In this document: in pieces, positions 1 through 5,441 of the stretch
Layout of the letters: every line of letters starts with the position of its first letter
How positions within the stretch are numbered: position 1 is the first letter of the stretch
Source: Treponema sp.
GTDB taxonomy: Bacteria > Spirochaetota > Spirochaetia > Treponematales > Breznakiellaceae
Direction of reading: 5' to 3'
Length of the DNA: 7,473 nt
Assembly (NCBI GenBank): GCA_020216655.1
Contig: JAIWNU010000190.1
Span: 1-7,473 of the forward strand
The notes under the pieces: model-generated
What the model was told of the DNA's origin: nothing
What the model saw: only the letters and a program-made list of their open reading frames with translations
The model's database searches: none
Made by a program: the position numbers and the translations under genes

Positions 1-923
1 CCTTCGCCGGTGAGGCCAAAGCGGAGCTGTATGATTTTGACTTCCCGTTCCGATAGATGGGAAAGCACATTATCAAGGGTTTCCTGCAGGGCCATGGAGA
101 ACACCATGTCAAAGGGGTCTTCCAGGGTTTCGTCTTTGATAAGGTCCGAAAGCCGGGTTACATTGTCGTCATCGACGGTGGTATCGAGGCTGGTGGTTTC
201 CTGGGACAATTTAACAATTTCTTTAACCTTGGAAACCGTAACCCCCAGATATTCGGATAATTCTTCATCACTTGGATCCCGGCCCAAATCTTGCGTGAGC
301 TGTTTTGCCACAAAATAACATTTTTTAATAGTATTCAGCATATGGATAGGAATGCGGATTACCCTGCCCTTGTCTGCCAGGCTCTTTATAATTGCCTGCC
401 TGATCCACCAGGTGCCGTAGGTGGAAAACCGGCATTTGCGGGTATAATCAAACCGTTCTACCGCTTCGATAAGGCCGATATTTCCTTCATCAATCAGATC
501 GAGCAATGAGAGCCCCCGGTGCTGGTAATTTTTAGCAATAGACACAACCAGCCTCAGGTTCGAATTAATCATTTTGTTTTTATAGTACATAAGGGCGTTT
601 TCAAGCCGTGCCCGTTCTTTTTTATATTCAGGGTCTTGGAGATTCGCTTGATATTGCCTTTCTAGATTTGCTATTTCTTCTCTGAGATGAACTATCTTTT
701 CCCCGATAGCCTGTTCTTCTTCGCTGGAGAGTAACGGAAACCGGGAAATTTGCTTTAAATACACCGCAAGCGGATCCGTCTCCTTTTGTGCTTTTGCGGC
801 TTTTTTAGGTTTTGCAAACTGATTTAATACCTTCTTTTTAGCTTTTTTCTTTGCTGTTTCCGGGTGACCTTTAATTATGGCTTGACTTTTAATAGGTTCC
901 ATTTCAGTGTACATTTCAGACAC
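1..923 (-). CDS. RNA polymerase sigma-70 family factor, RpoS-like (C-terminus cut by window edge)
   Basis: This is a primary-type sigma factor that directs RNA polymerase to promoters. I see 307 residues. Region 1.2 begins at D50-P51 and includes [16 protein letters not shown]. Regions 2.1-2.4 span about 111-178, with core-binding [18 protein letters not shown] (142-159) and the promoter-melting segment [13 protein letters not shown] (166-178). Region 3 runs about 188-270, and region 4.2 starts at LSEREV (290-295). The rest of the region 4.2 helix-turn-helix lies beyond position 1. The wording RGLSLLDLI and [10 protein letters not shown] is nearer to RpoS than to RpoD (RGLQFLDLI, GLMKAVDKF, from memory), so I infer an alternative (group 2) sigma. 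There is no acidic region 1.1. The N-terminus is instead very lysine-rich (about 25-47), and a charged helical insert (about 80-112) separates regions 1.2 and 2.1. I chose GTG at 923 because a good ribosome site lies 6 bases upstream. ATG codons at 914 and 902 are alternatives. The gene lies downstream of the LysM/LytM gene on the same strand. Confidence 0.93.
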   Translation of the reverse strand, partial: MSEMYTEMEPIKSQAIIKGHPETAKKKAKKKVLNQFAKPKKAAKAQKETDPLAVYLKQISRFPLLSSEEEQAIGEKIVHLREEIANLERQYQANLQDPEYKKERARLENALMYYKNKMINSNLRLVVSIAKNYQHRGLSLLDLIDEGNIGLIEAVERFDYTRKCRFSTYGTWWIRQAIIKSLADKGRVIRIPIHMLNTIKKCYFVAKQLTQDLGRDPSDEELSEYLGVTVSKVKEIVKLSQETTSLDTTVDDDNVTRLSDLIKDETLEDPFDMVFSMALQETLDNVLSHLSEREVKIIQLRFGLTGE

Positions 924-929
924 AATATA

Positions 930-938
930 CCACCCTTT
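930..938 (-). promoter_or_regulatory. Ribosome binding site of the sigma factor gene
   Basis: The minus strand reads AAAGGGTGG, then six bases (TATATT), then GTG at 923. This spacing supports a GTG start over the in-frame ATG at 914, which would be 15 bases from the site. Confidence 0.6.
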
Positions 939-986
939 GTTTCCGTTTTCTGGCAAAAAATTCACTTTGTTCCTGCAATTTAAACC

Positions 987-1015
987 AATATACCAATTAT
1001 CGGAATAATTTCCAA
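987..1015 (-). promoter_or_regulatory. Candidate sigma-70-type promoter for the sigma factor gene
   Basis: On the minus strand, TTGGAA (1015-1010) is separated by 17 bases from TATATT (992-987). The boxes match the consensus at 4/6 and 5/6. Transcription would begin near 980, giving a leader of about 57 bases before GTG at 923. A 6-bp dyad, AATTAT/ATAATT (995-1000 and 1005-1010), occupies the spacer and touches the -35 box. It could be an operator. The call rests on sequence match only. Confidence 0.45.
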
Positions 1016-1036
1016 TTTTTTTTGTCAAAAAATTGT

Positions 1037-1057
1037 TAAGAATGCGGCTCTTTCTTA
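1037..1057 (-). terminator. Weak hairpin after the LysM/LytM gene, possible terminator
   Basis: A six-pair stem, TAAGAA/TTCTTA, encloses a nine-base loop just past the stop codon at 1059. On the minus strand it is followed by ACAATTTTTTG. The stem is only A/T pairs plus one G/C pair, so it is weak for an intrinsic terminator. If it does not stop transcription, the sigma gene would also be read from the LysM/LytM promoter. Confidence 0.22.
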
Positions 1058-1058
1058 T

Positions 1059-1919
1059 CTAGCCCCGGGGAGCTACCAGCGGATCGATGGGTTTATTGTC
1101 TTTATAAACCAAGAAATAGAGTTGCGGCTGCTTGGAAATGGAATCAATACCGATACGGCCGAGAATAGTGCCTGGTTTTATGGCATCCCCTTCTTTAACA
1201 GTAAGCATATCGCACCCTCCATACACATAAAGATACCCGTTGGCAGCTTGGATAATGGCGACCTTGCCGAAACCGCGATAAGGCCCGGCGGAAACAACTG
1301 TCCCTGAGGAGAGACTGCGGACCTGTTCATCAGTCTCGGCAGTAATGACTACTCCATATAATTTACCGGTTAAATAGGATACGCTTTTTGCTGTTACCGG
1401 CCACTGGGTTTTAGCAGAAAGGGGAGCTTCTTTTACGGATCGAACCTCGGTTGTATCTGCCCCTGGTTTTGAATCGGGCAGGGATACCGTTGCAGGTTGC
1501 GCTTTTCCGGGTATGGTAAGAACCATACCTTCCTTAAGTACCGATGTCTCGGTTAAATTGTTTGCTTTGCGGATTGCATCCACAGTAACAGAAAAGGTAC
1601 GGGAAATACTAAAAAGAGTATCTCCCCGTTTTACCCGGTACGTCTGGCTAGCAGATGATGTTGCGGGGGCGGCATTTTCACCTGCGACGCTGCCTTTATC
1701 GGGAATACTTATTTTTTGTCCAACATAGATTTTTGATGGATCCGCTATTTTATTTAATTCCAGCACCGCTTGATAGGAAACACCGTATTGCCGTGCAATG
1801 GAGTACAGGGTTTCCCCTTTTTTTACGGTATGTACCGTTTCGGCCCAAACCAGGGGCTTGCAGAGCAGAGAGAAGACAAAAAGTACCAACAGTAGTATAA
1901 CAGGATTTCGGATATTCAT
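1059..1919 (-). CDS. Secreted LysM protein with degenerate LytM (M23-like) domain, NlpD/EnvC-like
   Basis: This is probably a periplasmic peptidoglycan-binding protein. From the ATG at 1919 it has 286 residues. A signal peptide covers residues 1-26, with a hydrophobic core (PVILLLVLFVFSLL) and a likely signal peptidase I site after LVWA. LysM 1 spans about 30-73 (HTVKKGETLYSIARQYGV) and LysM 2 about 94-137 (YRVKRGDTLFSISRTFSV). Both show the typical GD/ETL pattern. A Ser/Pro/Ala-rich linker leads to a LytM fold at about 185-281. Catalytic M23 enzymes carry an H-x3-D motif and an HxH motif. Here the matching places read YGVVITAE and QLYFLV, so the zinc ligands are gone. Family knowledge says such domains activate cell-wall amidases rather than cut peptidoglycan, and I infer that role here. 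An in-frame ATG at 1964 would add 15 residues. I prefer 1919 because it gives a compact signal peptide, but neither start has a well-spaced ribosome site. The gene is divergent from the methyltransferase and upstream of the sigma gene. Confidence 0.88.
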   Translation of the reverse strand: MNIRNPVILLLVLFVFSLLCKPLVWAETVHTVKKGETLYSIARQYGVSYQAVLELNKIADPSKIYVGQKISIPDKGSVAGENAAPATSSASQTYRVKRGDTLFSISRTFSVTVDAIRKANNLTETSVLKEGMVLTIPGKAQPATVSLPDSKPGADTTEVRSVKEAPLSAKTQWPVTAKSVSYLTGKLYGVVITAETDEQVRSLSSGTVVSAGPYRGFGKVAIIQAANGYLYVYGGCDMLTVKEGDAIKPGTILGRIGIDSISKQPQLYFLVYKDNKPIDPLVAPRG

Positions 1920-1974
1920 GCCCTTAGAATATCGGCGGGGCAATAGAATTTCTACAGCATTCATCAGGGAGTCT

Positions 1975-2994
1975 ATGGATTATTTAGGTACCTTCCCCGC
2001 AGGTTTTACGGAGCTTGTAAAACATCTTATACTCAGGGATCTCGAAAGAACAACTATTCTTTTCAGCGATGAAAGCGTTATAGCTTTTCGTACCCAGGCT
2101 GTCCCTGCTAAGTTACCCTATCTCAAAAACCTGTCCATCCTGATCGCTTGGGGAAAAGCGGAGGACCTTGCATCGGCCTATCAGCTTATCTTGGATCGGA
2201 AAAATCTCGGCACCTTAGATGCTTTGTCAGACAGGCTTGCAAAGAAGCGCTTTGTTATTAGAACCTTTATTGAAGGTAAGCCCGCTCCTGTTATACCGCA
2301 TCTGCATCGGCGAGTGGAGCAGGAAATAGTAAACCGTCTCAGCGGAAAGCCCAATTCGGAACGCCCAGAGCTGGAGTTACACCTCCATGTTCGGAAAAAC
2401 AAACAATACTTTTTTGTCTTGCAAGAAAAGGTGCACCGGGAAGAGCCTATACCAGCGGGGACGTTGCCACCCTATTTATGTCGGCTCCTCATAGAACTGT
2501 CGGATCCCCAAAAGGATGATATTTTCCTGGACCCCTTTATGGGATCCGGCGCTATTCCATTTGCACGGGCCCATGCGGGGCCCTATGGCCTGATCTTTGC
2601 CGGGGATAAGGATGCTGAAAAGGTTGCCAGTTTTAAAGCGCAACTTAAAAACAAGCGGTGGGAAAAGCGGCGAAAAACCATATTTCCTAAACTATTGGAT
2701 GCGACCAAACTCGATGGGTTCCAGGATGCCTTTATAACGCGGATCGTAAGCGATCCTCCCTGGGGACTATATGATAACCTTGATGCAGCCCCTTTGTACG
2801 AATTATATGAAAAGTTTCTTGGTGAAGCAGCGCGGGTTCTTGCTAAAACAGGCAAGATGGTGCTGCTCGTGGGCTCCCATATCTCCCTGCAAGCGGTGAT
2901 AGAGAAAACACGCCTACCACTTCGTATCATTGAGCATTATCCTGTCCTTGTTTCAGGCCAAAAGGCCCTTGTGTATATCCTTGTTCCGATTTAG
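1975..2994 (+). CDS. THUMP-domain RNA guanine-N2 methyltransferase (TrmN/RlmL-like)
   Basis: This is a predicted SAM-dependent methyltransferase acting on a guanine N2 in tRNA or rRNA. It has 339 residues. The N-terminal part (about 1-155) fits the ferredoxin-like plus THUMP RNA-binding module of this family, ending in PELELHLHVRKNKQYFFVLQ (131-150). The Rossmann catalytic domain follows. Motif I is DPFMGSGAI (186-194), the acidic SAM-ribose position is GDKD (210-213), a DAT sits at 242-244, and motif IV is SDPPWG (259-264). The DPPWG form matches the [ND]PP[YW]G seen in the Trm11/Trm14/TrmN group, so m2G formation is the best guess. The exact RNA and position cannot be told from sequence. 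The start at 1975 follows AGGGAG (1966-1971) and gives a normal N-terminus. The frame is open back to 1798, but that would run deep into the divergent LysM gene. The CYTH gene follows after 9 bases, which suggests co-transcription. Confidence 0.85.
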   Translation: MDYLGTFPAGFTELVKHLILRDLERTTILFSDESVIAFRTQAVPAKLPYLKNLSILIAWGKAEDLASAYQLILDRKNLGTLDALSDRLAKKRFVIRTFIEGKPAPVIPHLHRRVEQEIVNRLSGKPNSERPELELHLHVRKNKQYFFVLQEKVHREEPIPAGTLPPYLCRLLIELSDPQKDDIFLDPFMGSGAIPFARAHAGPYGLIFAGDKDAEKVASFKAQLKNKRWEKRRKTIFPKLLDATKLDGFQDAFITRIVSDPPWGLYDNLDAAPLYELYEKFLGEAARVLAKTGKMVLLVGSHISLQAVIEKTRLPLRIIEHYPVLVSGQKALVYILVPI

Positions 2995-3003
2995 TCTAAA
3001 GCT

Positions 3004-3579
3004 ATGGCCACAGAAATTGAATTAAAAGCCTGGGTAAATGACCCCCACACAGTAAAAGAAATGATAGAAACCTTTGGAGAGCCCCTTGGTTCCTATGTAA
3101 AAGAGGATTCCTATTGGCTCCCTTTGGCAGATATATCATCGGATCCAGGGGAACAAAAACGGGGGAGCCTCGGTTCGGGAGTGCGGATTCGACAGGAAAA
3201 TGGTCAGGTATTGGTGACCCTTAAAAAAAAGGAAGTCCGTGAAGGGATGGAAATAAACGATGAGCTTGAATTTTCCGTTTCCAGCGCCTCTGACTTTGAA
3301 TCTTTTTTGCGTTTTCTTGGCTTTGCCCCCTGGATTAGGAAACACAAGGAAGGCGAGGCATGGCGCTGGCAAAATATAACCATTGAACTATCCCTGGTAC
3401 AAAACCTGGGATGGTTTGCAGAACTTGAAATACTTGCAGAAAGTCCAGATCCGCAGACCCTTGAGTATGCCCGAAAAAGCCTACTCGAGTGTCTTGAAAA
3501 AATCGGAATTCCAGAGACCAACATAGAAAGCCGCTATTATACCGAGTTATTGCTCGAAGGAGGTCTCACTCAAAGATGA
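3004..3579 (+). CDS. CYTH-domain protein (class IV adenylate cyclase / triphosphatase-like)
   Basis: CYTH proteins form a tunnel that binds triphosphates, for example class IV adenylate cyclase (CyaB), thiamine triphosphatase and inorganic triphosphatase. This 191-residue protein is one full domain. It shows the hallmark ExExK at the N-terminus (E4, E6, K8), basic strands RIR (61-63) and LKKK (73-76), an acidic pair in NDELEF (E87, E89), an RK pair at 112-113, and the late acidic pair FAELE (E140, E142). The C-terminal ESRYYTELL (175-183) is typical of the CyaB-like subgroup. One key position differs: the usual Asp in the segment before LGxFxExE is Ser130. The substrate cannot be assigned, and cAMP synthesis is only one option. 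The ATG is preceded by a weak site (AAAG) 9 bases after the methyltransferase stop, so translation may depend on the upstream gene. The last 33 bases overlap the end of the convergent MarR gene. Confidence 0.82.
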   Translation: MATEIELKAWVNDPHTVKEMIETFGEPLGSYVKEDSYWLPLADISSDPGEQKRGSLGSGVRIRQENGQVLVTLKKKEVREGMEINDELEFSVSSASDFESFLRFLGFAPWIRKHKEGEAWRWQNITIELSLVQNLGWFAELEILAESPDPQTLEYARKSLLECLEKIGIPETNIESRYYTELLLEGGLTQR

Positions 3580-4026
3580 AAGGACTGCCTCCATTTCGCT
3601 CATGGCTGTAAGCAAGCGTTTTTTATCCTCATCCGATAATCGTTCCAAGTGACGGGCCAGATGTTCCAATGCCGCATGTTCTGCGGCCATAAGGCGCTCC
3701 CGGCCCTTTTCAGTGCAGCTGTAACGAACCTGCCGCCGGTCCTGTTTACTCCGGTGTCGTTCCACAAGCCCTTCTTCTTCAAGTTTTCCGAGCATAATAC
3801 ACAGGCTGGAGGCCGAAATAGAAAGCCGCTCACTTAAATCAGAAAGCCCAGCCTCACCCATTTTGAGAAGACATAATAGCGAACGGTGCCGCTCCTCGGA
3901 AAAGCTCCGATCTGCCCGGCTGGATAGGGACCTAAAGAATCGCTTTAGATTTAAAGCGAAACTAAAAAATGGCCGGGCAAGCTGCAGTTCATTCTGTCTT
4001 GAGGGAGGGGAGCCTTCTGCGCTCAT
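3547..4026 (-). CDS. MarR-family transcriptional regulator
   Basis: This is a 159-residue winged-helix repressor of the MarR type, which usually acts as a dimer on short palindromes and is released by small ligands. A dimerisation helix occupies about 12-45. The helix-turn-helix includes LSDLSERLSISASSLCIMLG (61-80), followed by KLEEEGLVERHRS. The beta wing carries DRRQVRYSCTEKG (96-108), with the conserved Asp-Arg and a CTEKG in place of the usual LTxxG. A long C-terminal helix completes the dimer interface. Its ATG (4026-4024) overlaps the stop of the MATE gene in ATGA, so the two are translationally coupled and in one operon. From this context I infer that it controls the pump and itself, with the pump's substrate or a related compound as a possible ligand. 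The gene end overlaps the convergent CYTH gene. Confidence 0.88.
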   Translation of the reverse strand: MSAEGSPPSRQNELQLARPFFSFALNLKRFFRSLSSRADRSFSEERHRSLLCLLKMGEAGLSDLSERLSISASSLCIMLGKLEEEGLVERHRSKQDRRQVRYSCTEKGRERLMAAEHAALEHLARHLERLSDEDKKRLLTAMSEMEAVLSSLSETSFEQ

Positions 4027-5390
4027 TCAGCATCTACCTGGACCGGCTGGCTGGGCCTGGATTTCACAACCACCTTATTTTTCCAGCGGCCTGTCTTATA
4101 GTAGGAATAGGCAATCAGCATGCCGAACAGCCAGCCGGTCGGCATAGCCCACCATATGCCAATTTCACCCCACAGGGACGAAAACAGCACCGCGCTGGGA
4201 ACACGCACCAGCCACATTGCAAACAGGGTGGACAACATCGGGACTATCGTTTCGCCAGCCCCGCGGATGACCCCGTTCGTAATAAACATCATGGTAAAGG
4301 CAATATAGAAGGGAGCGATTACCGTAAGATAACGGGCACCTACATCGATGACTGCCCTGTCGGAGGTAAAAATGGCGACCAGGGCCTTGCCGAAAAGCAG
4401 TAATACCACCATAAGAAGGATGGTGATGCTCATGGCGATGAGCAGGGCTGCCCGGTATCCTTTTTTAACCCGATCGGGCTTCCCTGCCCCTAAATTCTGA
4501 CCTACAAAGGTAGAAAGGGCCATACTGATATTCATTAAGGGCATACCCACAAAAGAGTCGATACGGCTGGCAGCAGAGAATCCTGCCATGACAATGGATC
4601 CGAAACCATTGACTACCGCGGTCATAAACATCATGCCCATGGCAACCAGGGCTTGCTGTATACCCGAAGGTAGCCCGATTTTAAGGCTCAGCGCGAAAAG
4701 GTCTTTATCAAACTCTAAATGACGGAAATCGGTTTTAAGAAATTCATGGGTCCTGTTGAGGTAAATAAGGGAGCCGATAAAGGATACCCCCTGGGCGATA
4801 ATGGTTGCCCAGGCTACGCCTGCAACACCCATATGCAGCACCAGAACCGAAACAAGATCGAGCACCACATTGAGGAGCGTTGCAGCAATCAGCATATACA
4901 GGGGAGTCATGGAATCTCCGAGTCCTCGCAGAATTGACCCGACCCCATTATAGCCAAAGGTAAAAAGAAGACCTGCGAAAATAATGCGAAGATAGGTAAG
5001 AGCCTGGGGCATCACATCATCCGGAACCCGCAGCAGTATCAGTATGGGTCGGGCTCCAACAAGACCAATAACAGTAAGACCTATACCCATCCAGAAGAGT
5101 ACAATGTAGGTAGTGTCGATGACAGAGCGGACCTTTTTCATATCCTTTGCGCCATAGTATTGGGCAATCAGTACATTAGCGCCCATACCAAAGCCCATGA
5201 CGAGGGCCACCATTAAAAAGAGTATGGGAAAAGAAGCGCCTACCGCAGCGAGGGCAGTGGTTCCCACAAACTGGCCCACAACCCAGCTGTCGACCATGTT
5301 GTAAAATTGCTGGAATACGTTTCCCACGAGCATAGGCAGGGCGAAAAAAATGATTTGGGTAGTTTCATTACCCTTGGTTAAGTCTTTCAT
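4023..5390 (-). CDS. MATE-family multidrug/Na+(H+) antiporter
   Basis: This is an inner-membrane efflux pump that exports cationic drugs or metabolites in exchange for Na+ or H+. It has 455 residues, the usual length for the family, and about 12 hydrophobic segments in two homologous halves. The MATE signature QQFYNMVDSWVVGQFVG is at 27-43. Paired motifs show the internal duplication: AQYYGAKDMKKVR (76-88) matches VGQNLGAGKPDRVKKG (296-311), and ILRGLGDSMTP (153-163) matches VIRGAGETIVP (374-384). The C-terminus is a short basic cytosolic tail. The start MKDLTKGNE fits the family pattern of a short polar leader before helix 1. No Shine-Dalgarno site precedes it. The MarR gene follows with a 4-base overlap. 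The pump's substrate cannot be predicted. The PfkB gene ends 51 bases upstream on the same strand, so read-through is possible. Confidence 0.92.
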   Translation of the reverse strand: MKDLTKGNETTQIIFFALPMLVGNVFQQFYNMVDSWVVGQFVGTTALAAVGASFPILFLMVALVMGFGMGANVLIAQYYGAKDMKKVRSVIDTTYIVLFWMGIGLTVIGLVGARPILILLRVPDDVMPQALTYLRIIFAGLLFTFGYNGVGSILRGLGDSMTPLYMLIAATLLNVVLDLVSVLVLHMGVAGVAWATIIAQGVSFIGSLIYLNRTHEFLKTDFRHLEFDKDLFALSLKIGLPSGIQQALVAMGMMFMTAVVNGFGSIVMAGFSAASRIDSFVGMPLMNISMALSTFVGQNLGAGKPDRVKKGYRAALLIAMSITILLMVVLLLFGKALVAIFTSDRAVIDVGARYLTVIAPFYIAFTMMFITNGVIRGAGETIVPMLSTLFAMWLVRVPSAVLFSSLWGEIGIWWAMPTGWLFGMLIAYSYYKTGRWKNKVVVKSRPSQPVQVDAE

Positions 5391-5402
5391 AAGTAAAATA
5401 TT

Positions 5403-5430
5403 TTTATCATAAAATGATTTTACCTGTCAA
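5403..5430 (-). promoter_or_regulatory. Candidate promoter of the MATE-MarR operon
   Basis: A perfect TTGACA (5430-5425, minus strand) is followed after 16 bases by GATAAA (5408-5403), a 4/6 match to the -10 box. Transcription would begin near 5396, only about six bases before the ATG at 5390. This fits the absence of a ribosome site and suggests a nearly leaderless message. The -35 box is clear and the -10 choice is uncertain. Confidence 0.4.
5406..5418. promoter_or_regulatory. Possible MarR operator dyad
   Basis: ATCAT-AAA-ATGAT is a 5-bp inverted repeat with a 3-base centre. It lies between the MATE gene and its -35 box and overlaps the proposed -10 box. MarR-family proteins often bind AT-rich dyads placed this way to repress their own operon. 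The dyad is short and the region is AT-rich, so chance is a real alternative. Confidence 0.3.
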
Positions 5431-5441
5431 TTGAGGCTCAC

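Noticed and set aside
1023..1028. Perfect TTGACA on the minus strand upstream of the sigma gene
   Set aside because: No -10 box is found at 16-18 bases; the nearest decent one (GATAAT) is 21 bases away. TTGGAA-17-TATATT is the better pair.
1815..1850. Possible lipobox Cys in the signal peptide (FSLLC) of the LysM protein
   Set aside because: Leu directly before Cys does not fit a lipobox, and LVWA just after gives a good signal peptidase I site.
1798..1974. Upstream extension of the methyltransferase reading frame
   Set aside because: It lies antisense to the signal peptide and first LysM of the divergent gene. The family-like N-terminus begins at 1975, which has its own AGGGAG site.
3609..3630. 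T-rich run within the MarR gene as terminator of the plus-strand pair
   Set aside because: No stable GC-rich stem precedes the T run, and the sequence is explained by MarR coding.
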